Below are positions 20,701-32,523 of a stretch of DNA of 64,000 bases, in pieces. The stretch is taken from the NCBI GenBank assembly GCA_003833135.1, contig QZLH01000236.1, forward strand, positions 9,109-73,108. The letters are read 5' to 3'. How positions within the stretch are numbered: the first letter of the stretch is position 1; every line of letters begins with the position of its first letter. The DNA is from Oehlia diaphana. Taxonomy: Eukaryota > Glomeromycota > Glomeromycetes > Glomerales > Glomeraceae. Both the position numbers and the translations under genes were made by a program. The notes under the pieces are model-generated. The model was not told the origin of the DNA. It saw only the letters and a list, made by a program, of their open reading frames with translations, and ran no database searches.

Positions 20701-22046
20701 AGGATGTAATCCACTGAACATAAGATTTCCATTAGATGATTTGATTTGATAGAAAACAGAATAGTATAAATATACATTATAAAAACAATCCCTATAAAAA
20801 AAGTTTGTGCCTAAATTTGTGCCAAATGGGTTAATCATACGATATTTGTTTAGAATTTGTTCGAATTTTATATTATTTTTTAGTACAAATTTCGAATAAA
20901 TGTTGTATGATTAGCCCGTTTGGCACAAATTTAGCATAAACCTTTTACAACCTTAGTATAAATTGGGAAGTTTCGATTCTATATTTTTTTTTTAGTTCAC
21001 ATATTAATCTAATTCCTACCTTTATTTCGTTTCTTTGGTTACCTCTCTTGGTTTCATTTCTCGGTTAATATTTCGTTGTCGGGTTTCTTACTTTCTTTTG
21101 GTTGGTTGGGAAATATTTTTCTAAGAAAAAAGTCGTATCGCGAATAGTTTCACGTAGAGCAGGAACTTTCAATCTTGCATATAGCAAAATATTCAATATT
21201 TTATAATATTTAAACATTACAATTCAAGTATTCAAATTATACACATTTTTAGAATAAATTTATTAAAATTTTAGTATGAAAAAAAATATTATTATTATTA
21301 TCGTCTATGAAATTTTCTTTTTTTAAAAATAATGTTTAAAAAGAATTTTTGGAGAATAAGTTGAACGAAAGATTTTCTTGACTAAAAGATCTAAAAATAA
21401 GCTTAAAACCAATGGAGATACTAAAGTTTGGTAATTAATCTTTTATTTGCTAAAAAAAGAAAAGATACCTGATTACCTGAGCAACTCATGTGACTCATGC
21501 GACTCATCACTCATGCGATAATGCGATTTAATAAAGAATTATACTAAAAGATTTCTTGATTAAAAAAGATAAATAAAATAAAAGCTGAAAGGTTAATTTT
21601 TTATTACTAAATATGTTAATAATTAAAGCAGATTATCTGATAAGATCATAAGATGCAATCATGCGACTCTTGCGATGATGCGATAACTGATAAGTAGATT
21701 GTTGTTTGATTATACCATTTATATTTAAGATACAATATATTTTTAACAGTTTAATAGTCACATGACGCGTTTTAAACGCGTTATATCGATTCACATAAAT
21801 CACATAAATGTTGAATCAGATCAAATACTCTTTTATACACAATCGATTTTTCATAAAAATGCTGCGCCATTGATGTAACTATAACACGACTTCTAAGAGC
21901 AATTAAAGTAATTAAACACGATGAACTTGTAACGATCAATCTTTACTCAAAAAGACGCGTCAAAAATCGAGAAAATCTTTCTTATTTCCCTTTTTCTCCT
22001 TATCGTTCTTTTTCTCATCTAATAAAAATATCTTTAACTATCTATT
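20701..22046. other. Intergenic, upstream of F-box-like gene
   Basis: Contains an inverted pair (gtgccaaatgggttaatcat near 20820, atgattagcccgtttggcac near 20908), about 20 bp per arm, i.e. a small foldback of ~135 bp. Short repeated gactcatgcgat motifs occur near 21490-21680. No gene seen. Confidence 0.5.
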
Positions 22047-23645
22047 ATGTTACCTGAACTTTGTCTTAGAATAATATTTGAAGAATTAAAAAATGATTTT
22101 ATATCTTTACATTCTTGTATTCTGGTTAATAAAAATTGGTGTACTTTAGCTTTACCAAAATTATGGAAAAATCCTTTTGACGATATTAATAATTCTAATA
22201 TTAATGGTATTATGGAAGCAAATATTCCATTAATGAATACTTATACTTCTTGTTTATCTGAAGATATTAAAAATAACTTGGGTTTAAAATCAGATATTCA
22301 ATATCCTTTATTTGATTATGGAATTTATTTACAATATATTCATTTTAAAACAATTATTAAAAGTATTTATCTTTGGCGTAATTTATATAAAGATTGTGGT
22401 GATCCTGCAGTATTCAAATTAAAATCAACAACGAAGAGAAGAAAAATATCAAATAATATTGAAGATAATATTCTCAAAGCTTTATGTGAATATTTTATTA
22501 ATAGATCAACTTGTATTAAAGAAGTTGAACTACTTGATGATACTTTTTTGAATATCTTTGAATTCCCAAGTGCTATCTTAAATTTATCAAAAATTCAATA
22601 TTTCAAGTTTGAAATTCAATATAATCTTGAAATTATCTCATCAGCGGCGAAAATTGCAAATAATATCAACAAATTGGAAATTGATTTGAAAAAAGTTCCT
22701 TATACAACATTAATTACACGTTTAAATTCTATTCAAGAATTAATCAAATCTCAAAAAAATTTGAATCATATTTTATTAAGCTGTTCTTTAATGGAATTTC
22801 CTGAAATAATAAAAGGTCTCTCCGTTCAAGTTGAAACCTTAACTCATATTACTATTCGAAATATCAAATTTGATCATGGATTTCCTTTCACAGAATTGGC
22901 CGAATATTTAAATTTGAAATACTTGGAAATAGAAAATTGTAGATTTAATAGGGGAAAAATAATAAAACCTGATTTAAAAGCATTTCAAAAACTCGAATCA
23001 ATCCTTATCAGCGCAACTTATGTGAATTTTGAAATTATGGAGATTCTATGTTGTCAAGCCAAAGATTGTTTACGTGTATTGAAATTACCAACAGGTACAA
23101 CTGATTTTCCAAAACTTGAAAATATTTGTGTCAACTTTTGTCCAAATATAAAAAAATTTATAACGTCAATTAAAAAGTCTTCATATAAACACATAATTTC
23201 TGTGATAAATGCTTGCAAAAATCTTGAAGAGATTCACATCTACGAAGATCGATGCGATGAAATATTTACGTATAATGTTTTTGATGCTAATCAATTCTTG
23301 AGATTACTTGGAGAGACCTTGCCAAAGTCAGTTCATACTTTTAAATACTTGTCAGATTTGAGCTTTGATTCAACATCACTTGAAATATTTCTTCGTCAAT
23401 TCCAACCCAAGAAGTTTATATTATTAGAGTTTAATGATTGTTCTTTTTTCTCGGATGAACACCTTAATGTAATTATTAGTTTCTGTGGTAAAACATTGAA
23501 GAAATTACATATCATTGGAAAAAATAATCTGCATCATATGTATGTTCATGAAAGGAAACATCAATTTCTTGGAGATCTTTATATAGAGAAATTAAATCGT
23601 AAAGGATTGTTTATAGATAATTTAAAGAAGGGAACGAAACTGTAA
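22047..23645 (+). CDS. F-box-like / LRR-like protein 1
   Basis: An intact 532-residue single-exon frame. The N-terminus (LPELCLRIIFEELKNDFISL, then SCILVNKNWCTLALPKLWKN) has the spacing of an F-box, which docks Skp1 in SCF ubiquitin ligases. The remainder is a series of leucine/isoleucine-rich helices and strands resembling irregular leucine-rich repeats that would bind substrate. The C-terminal part (FNDCSFFSDEHLNVIISFCG) is shared with the genes at 35504 and 37626, so the three are paralogues. Large expansion of this type is known in Rhizophagus. The ATG at the very start of the F-box is used; there is no upstream in-frame alternative. A truncated copy lies at 13391-13665. Substrate unknown. 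Confidence 0.9.
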   Translation: MLPELCLRIIFEELKNDFISLHSCILVNKNWCTLALPKLWKNPFDDINNSNINGIMEANIPLMNTYTSCLSEDIKNNLGLKSDIQYPLFDYGIYLQYIHFKTIIKSIYLWRNLYKDCGDPAVFKLKSTTKRRKISNNIEDNILKALCEYFINRSTCIKEVELLDDTFLNIFEFPSAILNLSKIQYFKFEIQYNLEIISSAAKIANNINKLEIDLKKVPYTTLITRLNSIQELIKSQKNLNHILLSCSLMEFPEIIKGLSVQVETLTHITIRNIKFDHGFPFTELAEYLNLKYLEIENCRFNRGKIIKPDLKAFQKLESILISATYVNFEIMEILCCQAKDCLRVLKLPTGTTDFPKLENICVNFCPNIKKFITSIKKSSYKHIISVINACKNLEEIHIYEDRCDEIFTYNVFDANQFLRLLGETLPKSVHTFKYLSDLSFDSTSLEIFLRQFQPKKFILLEFNDCSFFSDEHLNVIISFCGKTLKKLHIIGKNNLHHMYVHERKHQFLGDLYIEKLNRKGLFIDNLKKGTKL

Positions 23646-23663
23646 TGTAATATGCTGAAATTG

Positions 23664-23694
<31 letters not shown>

Positions 23695-24112
23695 ACGGAG
23701 AAATAAAATAAATAATTTTAATTTCAGTAAAGAACTTTTTATTTATCTGCACATGAATAAACATAATTCAGCATCCGTCATCTAACATGTATATCACCAG
23801 ACTTATTCCATTTAATCGTGAATAATATAATAATACGGTTAAATAAATCTAAAGCCAATATTCTAAATTTCCCATTTCTCTCTCTCTTATCAGATGATCC
23901 ATTATATATTATCTACCGGTATATCCTAACTACTATTTATGTAGAAGTGTGCGGTTCATCGGGAATCCTATGATGTTTAATTAATCTTTGATAAATTCCT
24001 TATCTCTTTAGAAGGGATTAAATTATATTTCCAGAATGCAAATCTATGAATAACACTGTGATTAAATTGATTCCATTTCTCCTTTAAAATCTAATATAAT
24101 GCTGCAAGAAGA
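23646..24112. other. Convergent intergenic spacer
   Basis: Between the 3' ends of the F-box-like and PPR genes. Starts with a ~24-bp T tract at 23671-23693. No gene. Confidence 0.7.
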
Positions 24113-24790
24113 TCACCCTTGTTTGCGTGAATGTATTGTTTTATAAACATTTTCTGCCTCATTTGTATAATTATATTTCAAAAGAGTGGAAAAAAGTGAT
24201 TGTAAATATTTGTTGGTAACTTTCTTATTTATCTCCGGATTGATCTTAAATTGTAAATTGTCCAATAATTCATGAGATAATTCAGGAAGTACATCAACAA
24301 TTGTTAAAGGTAATAATTCACCATTAGATAATAATTTATCTTGATATACTATACCATTTACTAAAATAAAACTTGTAATCTCGGTTGGTTTTAGTAAAAA
24401 TTTTCGTTTCATTAATTTATAAAAATCTATAGATTCTCTCAATATCTCTAAAAAATTTTCCTTACGTTTATGAGAATCACGAGGTTCACGAGATCCACGA
24501 GATTCACGAGATCCATGAGATCCATGAGATTCATGAGGTCCACGAGATCCGGAAGGTGAACCAGAAGTTCCAATCCCATCATTTCCAATATGTGAAATTA
24601 TTAAATATTGAAAAGTTAACTCATTTGGTTTTAAATTTTTTTTTTTGATCATTTCATAAAAATAATGATTTGAAAGTTTTCTTTGATTTTGATTAGAACA
24701 AGATAATAATACCAAATTAAAAATTTCAGTAGTAATATTAAAATCATCTTTTAAATAATATTTTTCAAAAGTCCATTTTAAATAATCAAA

Positions 24791-24826
<36 letters not shown>

Positions 24827-25891
24827 ATTAATAGAACAAGAATTAATAAATTGATCAATATGAAATTTTAAAGGTTTTAAATTTGATTTATCCATAGTTC
24901 TAAATTGATGATAAACAGATGTAAGATTATTAATTAAAAGATTTCCAATAATTAAAGAATTAAAAATTTCTTTTGAATTTTTTTTATAATTTAATTTTAA
25001 ATAAATTTGATAAAATTTTTTAACATGAATCATTTTACCCAATTTACTAAAATTTCTTATCATAATTTTTAAAGTAAATATTGTAGGTTTATAATTAAGT
25101 GATTTCATTTCATCAAAAATATTTTTTAAATTTAAAGTAAAATAATTACTTGAATAAGAATTTTGTAATATTATATTATAACAATTTGAATTTAATTTTA
25201 TATTTGATTTTTTTAACAATTCCCAAAATAAAACACTTTTTTGATCATCTTTATCATCTTTAAAAAATTTAGTAAATATTAAAGAAATATATTTCATTGA
25301 TAAAGATTTATTATTTGAATTTGAAATATCTGAAATATTTGATGTGAACAAATCATCATCTCTCTTATCTCCTTTTATATCTCTAATATGAATCGTATCT
25401 TTTATATCTTTAGTATGAGTAGTATTTTTTATATATTTAGTATGAGTCGTATCTTTTATATCTCTCGTATCTCTCATATATCTCATATTTCTTATATCTT
25501 TCACACTACTCATATCTATTTTCTTCATATCTCTCGTATCTCTCATATCTCTTATATCTTTCATATATACTTGTAAAATTTTCCAATAATCTTCTACATC
25601 TTTTTCCGTAAAAAGATAAAGTTTCAATTTCCATAAAAGTTCATCTTCATTAAAAGTTGTTAAATCATTAATTTCATTCTCCTTAACTGAGTTCTCATTT
25701 ATAATAGATGAGAATCTTTTTCTTTTATTTAAGTTATAATCGTTATAAACATTATAATTATTATATGATCGGTTTAAAATATCAATTTGTTGATGATGAT
25801 TTAAAATGGTCAAATTGTTATAATAATATTTATTTTGTAAGAATCTTGAAGCTGATAATAATTTAATTTTGATTTTATTTATTAATTTCAT
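24113..25891 (-). CDS. Pentatricopeptide repeat (PPR) protein, probably mitochondrial
   Basis: The frame is open from 25939, but I prefer the second ATG at 25891 (592 residues). It begins MKLINKIKIKLLSASRFLQN, a basic amphipathic presequence, while the extra 16 residues upstream are a poly-Phe run. PPR-like helix pairs occupy about residues 235-435: KLNSNCYNIILQNS, NYKPTIFTLKIMIRNFSKLG, EIFNLVLLSCSNQNQRKL, NLKPNELTFQYLIISHIG. PPR proteins bind organellar RNA for processing, stability or translation; the target here is unknown. Two low-complexity insertions interrupt it: an RDMRDTRD-type repeat (25360-25570) and a Gly/Ser/Arg/His run (about 24470-24570). A poly-Asn tract lies near 24795-24825. 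Family confident, exact orthologue not. Confidence 0.8.
25360..25570 (-). repeat. In-frame microsatellite-like repeat in PPR gene
   Basis: Degenerate 15-bp-scale repeats (atatctctcgtatctctcat) encode alternating R-D-M/T/I and K-D-T/I motifs (RDMRDTRDMKK, TKDIKDTIHIRDIK). Length stays a multiple of three so the frame is kept. It sits before the PPR core and is unlikely to be structured. Confidence 0.85.
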
Positions 25892-28179
25892 GTTATTGAA
25901 AGAGAAGAAAAAAAAAAAAGGAGATTTAATGATTAACATCTAAAAAACCAAGTTTAGTAAATAACAAACACGTGGAACACGTGATCAAACAAATTACAAA
26001 AATTTTACTAATAAAACTTTAATTTTCATACTTCAGAGTTTAGACGAATCATTTTCTATGCAAGATAAATTATTAATGTATGATTTTAAAAAACATGTTG
26101 TGTAAGTAGCATGGTTAGCGTGGGATTCAATGTGAGAAAAGAGAGACGAGACATTTGAATATTCACCAAAAGAATTTTAAAATCTAATTTTCTTATTTTA
26201 GTCTATTTATCCTTATAAGTTATTTGTCACCTCCTCTATCAGGATTCATATCGGAACGGATAAATTCATTTTTCGGAACCGGATCTTTTAACGTGATCGT
26301 AAAGAAATGGCTAATCTAATTATATTCATCATTTCCCCTGAAATGTTTCACTATTATAAATCACAATGTTAAAAGTTAAAACGTAGAATAATATTAACAA
26401 GCACATCTTTCATCTTCAATCTTGTACTATACCTTGTATGATTTTGTCACTTCCATCTTTCGATCTCACTCTCTCTCTCTTTATAATTTTACTAAATCTT
26501 TACGGTACTAATGAAAAATTACAAATAAAAAGTAGTATTACCAATGAATCCATTGATTACCCTTGACATTGATTAAATTAATTTAAGAATAAATCATACC
26601 GCATAATAACGCATGATTCAATGATTCATTGTATCCGGTCAAAAATAATTCATTCTATTTTTAGAATTTTTGGTCGAGAATTTTTTATTAGTAATATTAT
26701 TAAATAACCTAATATTAGAGTTTTTTTTTTAAAATTTGGATTATTTATTTTGAAACATTTAATTAATAATGTGATTAAAAAAAGAAATTATTTTTTTATT
26801 TATTATTTATGCGAGTCTAATTAACAATTATCCAATCTAATGTTACCGATCGACAAATTCAATTTATTAAAATATATTTATAAGGATAATTAAAAGAAAA
26901 AAATAATAAAATAATGTGGGGAACCATAAACAGTTAAACTCCAAAAAAAAAAAAAAAAAAAAAAATAAAAAAAAATGAAAAAAAAATAAGGAAAAATAAA
27001 AAGCAAAACGAAAAGAAAACAAAAAAAAAAAAAGGGGGAAAAAAAAAAAAAAAAAAAAACAAAAAAAAAAAAAAAAAAAAAAAATTCAAAAGATTCATCT
27101 TTTTATTTTTGTTCTTCTTCTAACGAAATCAATTTGTAATAAAAAAAGAGTTGTTATAAAAAAGTTATAAAAAGATTTTGAAATAAAAATAACTTTTTTT
27201 TTTTAATATTATGCATAAGTGAAAATAGTTTAATAATAATAATTATGATTATAATAAATTTAGTAATAAAAATAATATTTTATTATTATTTCTGAATTAA
27301 GATTTATGATTTGCAATCGTATGACAGTTTACTGCGTTAAAGAGAATTAACTTTTGATATGCAAGATAATTGTTTCATCATTATTCGTCATAATAAATTC
27401 ATATTTCATGTTCGTCATATATTTCATATAACTTTTTATTAATCCCATTAATTATTCTAGTGGATAATGAAGTTTTTAATAAAATAAGTTTCAAATATTA
27501 AAAAAATCCATTTTAAAAAATACGCGAAAAAAATTAAAATTGTTAAAACTGATTTAATTAATATTTTACATTTCAAAAATATAATTAATTGATGCATAAA
27601 ATATGCGACCCGCATATTGTCAAAAATCTGGTTATATTTCATTATTTTATTAGATTAAATAAAAAAACAATAAGATTCCCGAATTCTGTTATTAAACAAG
27701 AAGAATTTATTTATATGTTGTTATTATTAAAATGAAAGTCAATGAGTAGTTTCGTTGTTGAACAAACAATTTTTTCTTACATAATATAATTGAATAATGT
27801 GACATTAAGTGGGATGTGCCGAATTTCTTGTTGTACATTATAAATATTTCAAATATTTTCAACCTCGGATGTTCGTGTTTGGACTTTTTAGTTTGATATA
27901 CTGGTCTGTCTGTATTACTTTAAAAAATTGATATAATATGGCAATATAAACAAGCCGTCAATCCCAACAACACATTTTGAATTATATTTTATTTTATTTT
28001 ATTTTTTTTTTTTTTTAGACACGACATTCTTTTACTTCGACAAATTCTTGATTTCTGTATATAATAATAAAAAATTATATTTATATTTGTAAAAAAAAAA
28101 AAAAAGCATTCTTTTTTTTTTTTTTTCTTTAGTTAAAACTGCTTTCGAATACTTTTGATTTTTGTTTGTCTAGAAAAAC
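25892..28179. other. Intergenic with long A-rich tract
   Basis: Divergent spacer between the PPR and RGS genes, so it holds both promoters. No gene seen. A striking A-rich tract is listed separately (26943-27084). An acacgtggaacacgtg pair at 25967-25982 is a small palindrome near the PPR start. Confidence 0.6.
26943..27084. repeat. A-rich tract, ~140 bp
   Basis: Almost pure A on the plus strand with a few T, G and C interruptions (e.g. aaaagggggaaaaa near 27034). Long poly-A of this kind stiffens DNA and excludes nucleosomes; here it lies in a divergent promoter region. Confidence 0.9.
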
Positions 28180-30178
28180 ATGGCGTATCAATCACAGGTA
28201 CACCAACAATCTTCTACTCATATGATGAAGACAACGAGGTCTGGAAGACCCTTTGTCAAGGTTTGTACTATTTATTTTTTATTTTGTTTTTATGTCAAAC
28301 ATTATTGATATATTGTAGTTGTGAGATCTATTGAATTTTTATTACACGATCATATTTAGTCAAAGTATCAGAAACTGATAAAGTGATTTTAGTAATTTAT
28401 TTTATATCTTCATATAATATGTTGCAAAAGTTGGTAAAGTTGAAAAAAAAAACCATGAAACACATGAACATTTACTTATACCTTTCATTATTGTCCTTTT
28501 CATTTATTAGGATATCCATGATTTGTTTTCAACGCTTGTCGTTTCACTACCAATGGAAACACATAGAAATTTATTTAGAAGTTATTCCAATTCATTTACA
28601 ACTGAAGAAGCAATTGCAAATCTCGGTTCTTTGAAATTTACTCAATCACATCGTACACCTGATCCAAAAGATCCATCACGTATAATAACTACTACTACTA
28701 CTACTACTTTTAGTATGACAAAAGATATGGCAAAAAGTGTTTGTCAAACTTTTATGGACGCTAGGTTATTTGAAAATCTTGCTGATTCTAGTAGTCGTTC
28801 TTTTAAGGATAAGAATGTGTTCGGTTTAACTCCAAAAGGTTTATATATTTTGGAAAGATTCGTTACTAGGAATGGGATCGCTGCTCCTCATTTAGCAAAA
28901 TTATTTGCTTCACAAACTTCTCCTATTAGATTATATTTTGTTGAAAGAAGTCCTGAAAATGATTCCGTATCTTCAACTAGACAATGTGTTGAATCAATTT
29001 TTAGAAGATTTGCTGGTACAAAACCTAATATCGTTAATAAAGATTCTGATGAAACTAAAGATTCGGATTCTTCTTCAGGTTCATTTTGTGAAAAACATGA
29101 TAGAAATATTGGTATTGAAGTTAAAGAACGTCAATTTGGTAATAAAATGGCTCGTTATTCTTTTAATGGTGCTGCTGCTTGTGATTGGCTTTGTGATTTC
29201 ACAACTTTGATCACAAAAGAAGAGGCTATGAAAATGGCTACAGAATTTATTCGTTATGGACTTATTGAATATATTTCTGATAAAAATAATGAATCTAAAA
29301 AACGTTCAGATAAAATTGAAGGTAATACATTTAAGTATTCCAAATCTGTTTATTATCATATTATTGATGAAGGTCGTAGAGTTGCTTTATGGGAATATGA
29401 TAATTATAATTATACCAATGGTATCAATGGTTATACCAATGGTATCAATGGTTATACCAATGGTATAAATGGTTATACTAATGGTATAAATGGTAATGGT
29501 TATACAAATGGATTAACTAGTAGTTATAGTATTAGAAATAAAACTAATACTAGTATTCCAAGAAATGAATCTTTACCTGATTCTGATAATATCGTTCAAA
29601 CTGAAAATGGTGGTAATTTACGTGGAATGATCGCCCATTCTAATACAAAGAAATTACAACAAATTTTAGATGATTCTACATTATGTTCTCTTTTTATGGA
29701 ATTTTTAAAAGTAATGTTCTGTGAGGAAAATTTATTATTCTTACTAGAAGTTCAAACTTTTAAAAGTAGATATAGTACGAACTCTGATTTGAATGGTGAA
29801 CCACAAGATCCAAGAGAACAACATGATCTTATTGTCGATGCTTTTAGAATTTATAATACATTTTTAGCTCCAGGTTCACCTCATGAACTTAATATTGATG
29901 GTGGTTTGAGACAACATATGGTTCAACATATGACTTCTATTGTATCATCAAATAGAGATTTGGCTGCAAGTACAGAACAAATTGGGAATCCAGTTCCTAT
30001 AACATGTCATTTATATGATAAAATTCAAGACACCATTTTTAGACTTATGGCCACGGATTCTGTTCCTAAATTTTCAAAGACAGAAAAATATTTGGCACAT
30101 ATACGGAATTCTGAAGGATTAGAGGACAATATTCCATATCGCCAATCATCTTCATGCAATAATAGTGACAAACCGTGA
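28180..30178 (+). CDS. DEP-RGS domain regulator of G-protein signalling (Sst2/FlbA/Rgs1 type)
   Basis: Exon 1 is 28180-28260 (27 codons, start MAYQSQVHQQSS) and exon 2 is 28511-30178. The intron has GTTTGT and TTATTAG ends in phase 0, giving 582 residues. Residues ~30-170 match the fungal DEP-associated region (VSLPMETHRNLFRSYSNSF, FGLTPKGLYILERF). A DEP-like domain follows at ~225-330 (MARYSFNGAAACDWLCDF, EFIRYGLIEYI). An RGS domain lies at ~403-560 (KLQQILDDSTLCSLFMEFLK, CEENLLFLLEVQTFK). RGS domains speed GTP hydrolysis by G-alpha, and the DEP part targets the protein to receptors or membranes. In other fungi this family damps pheromone or growth signalling. An unusual in-frame YTNGING repeat lies between DEP and RGS. 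Exon 1 rests on splice consensus only. Confidence 0.88.
29410..29515 (+). repeat. In-frame YTNGING repeat
   Basis: About five copies of a 21-bp unit (tataccaatggtatcaatgg) encoding YTNGING, the last copies slightly diverged. The first copies are identical at DNA level, so expansion is recent. Confidence 0.9.
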
Positions 30179-30471
30179 AAGATTGATGTAATGTATTTAT
30201 AAAAAGACTTTTTTTAATTTAATTATTTGTGTAATTTATTTTGTTAATAGAAAAGTTTAAGAACATCATCACTATATATATACATATATATAAACATTTA
30301 TTTAGTTCTTTATCTATTTATTTATTTATTATTTCAATGAAAGGAGTTATATGTTCGTATTAAGAAGAACAATATGGTCATATAGAAATAGAAGATCAGC
30401 AATTGGAGATTGGATCCCGTCCAAAAAAAGTAATATTTAAGTGGATTATGATATCTGCGTGATTTTCATAT

Positions 30472-30630
30472 GACATCTTGGAAAATAATATTACATCTAA
30501 GGAACATATTAATGAGATCTTGGGAATACATCTTGGGAAATGTTTCTTTATATATTAGATCTTGGGAAATGTTTCTTCACATATTGCATCTTGGAAAATC
30601 TATCTTTACATATTACATCTCGAGAAAATG
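30472..30630. repeat. ~30-bp tandem repeat downstream of RGS gene
   Basis: About five degenerate units of the type catcttgggaaatgtttctt followed by tacatatta. It lies about 300 bp beyond the stop codon, outside any supported gene; the 66-codon frame is by-product. Confidence 0.75.
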
Positions 30631-30639
30631 TTTTCAACA

Positions 30640-31921
30640 ACAAATCACATGCATTACACCCACTCACTGACCTTCTCATTGTACATAAAGTATCGATCCA
30701 ATTGAAGAATTAATATGACAAGGTTTTAATTTACGAAAACTCCATCAAAATTCTACATATTTACCGTACACATTTTCGTACATATTTTTACTTACATTAA
30801 TTTATAAAAAAAGTTTGTTTCATATCAAGTTTCAAATATTTTTATTCACCATCATGTATTTTTACTATTAAAAAAAATGTATTTTTTTTTTTTATTTTAA
30901 TTAATCTAGTATATACACATATTTTTTTATATAATTATATTAAAATAAACGGATTTTTTGACTTTTTTTTATAAAATATAAAATATATAATATGTTATTA
31001 TAATTATAAATCACGTAATTTGACGGAAATTCATGTGATTTACGTTTTTTTTTTTTTTGGTCAGAAAATTCAATCAGGTTAGTGAAACGATAGATTATTG
31101 GTGTGTTTCTCTGGAATCTTCCGAATCACTGAAAGGTGAAAAAAAAGCTGACAAAATTAGTAACATTAAAAATAATGTGGTAAAGCACGTTGCTTTTTTT
31201 TAAAAAACATGAATTAATGAATTAATTGTTTTTTCACAATGTATCACAATAAAAGATTAAAAAACAAATATAATCCATTTTTTGCCTAGTATTAAAGATT
31301 AAAACAGAGATTTACAATAAAATACCATAAATTACCCTCATACAAAATTAAATTGAAACAATAAAAAAAATATATTAATTATTATTATTATTAATAATAT
31401 TTTGATTGATTGTTTGATAAAAAAAATTTTTAAAAATTTATTATTATATATATATATATAAACACAAAAAAAATATTATGATAAACTTAAATTTTTTTTT
31501 TTTTACTTTTCTCTTCTTTCTTTAAAGAAACTTAATATTGAGTTAATATTTGCTGTACACATTATACACACCCATATTGGTTAAATGCAAATATTGAAAT
31601 ATTTTGCATAATTTATATATTATGGTAATGCATTGATAAGTACTATCATGCTTTTTTCCGATTTTGAACTTTTTTTTTTCTATTTTAAATTTTATTCAAG
31701 CAACCAGAGAAACTTCCTTTGTGAAGCCAAATAAATCGAACAGTGTAATAAATAATTAATACAAATTATGTAAACATGAGGTTGAGATTGTTTATCGGTT
31801 ATAGGTTAGTTACCATCACGTTGTATTGTGGTGTAACATGAAGACATGAAGTCCCTTACACTTTTGCTAACCTAAAATTAAAAGAAAAAACCTTTTCAAT
31901 CTATAATATATTATACGATTT

Positions 31922-31952
<31 letters not shown>

Positions 31953-32523
31953 TTTAATTTTTTTTTTTTTTTTTTTATATCATCCTTTCTCCTTCACCTT
32001 TCGTCTTTCATTTAAACCACGTCTAATTTTTTGAGTTGACTCAAATATTTGGTAAGTTTTTACGTGAGTTTTTTATAATATTAATTTAATTATTTTTTCT
32101 TTTTTTCTCATTCTTCCTTAAAAAGCGGTATTGCTCAAATGGTTTAATAAATTCAATGAATACCTTTTTTTTTCTAATAAATAAAGCCTCCGATTCTCTC
32201 CCTTTTTCGCCTATAAATTTCGGTATATAAAAGAAGTATGTTATTGTTTTTAAAAGTTATTTATGTTTCCTTTTTCAAATTTCTTTTAACTTACTCATCT
32301 TAACTATTGGCTTGACATAGAAACTATTATTTGAACATTCCCAATATTGGATTTTAAAAGTGGTTCAAAATTAGAATTAAATAGTTCAAAGAAGAGTAAA
32401 CTTGTAAAAAAAAAACATTATTACATTATTTATTATATAATTAGTATTCTGGACTATCAATATTCTGAGTTTTCATATATTTTATAAATTTTATAAAAAC
32501 TGTTATTTTATTTTTAAGTTGTA
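30640..32523. other. Intergenic, upstream of RhoGEF gene
   Basis: AT-rich with many homopolymer tracts, including an A27/T19 palindrome (31926-31976). No gene or RNA gene supported. Confidence 0.6.
31926..31976. repeat. A27-tttaa-T19 self-complementary tract
   Basis: A run of 27 A is followed by tttaa and 19 T. The two runs can pair into a hairpin. It lies about 550 bp upstream of the RhoGEF start codon. Confidence 0.9.

Noticed and set aside
32120..32165. tRNA-like start (gcggtattgctcaaatggttt)
   Set aside because: No anticodon arm, no T-loop GGTTCGA-type box and no closing acceptor stem downstream.
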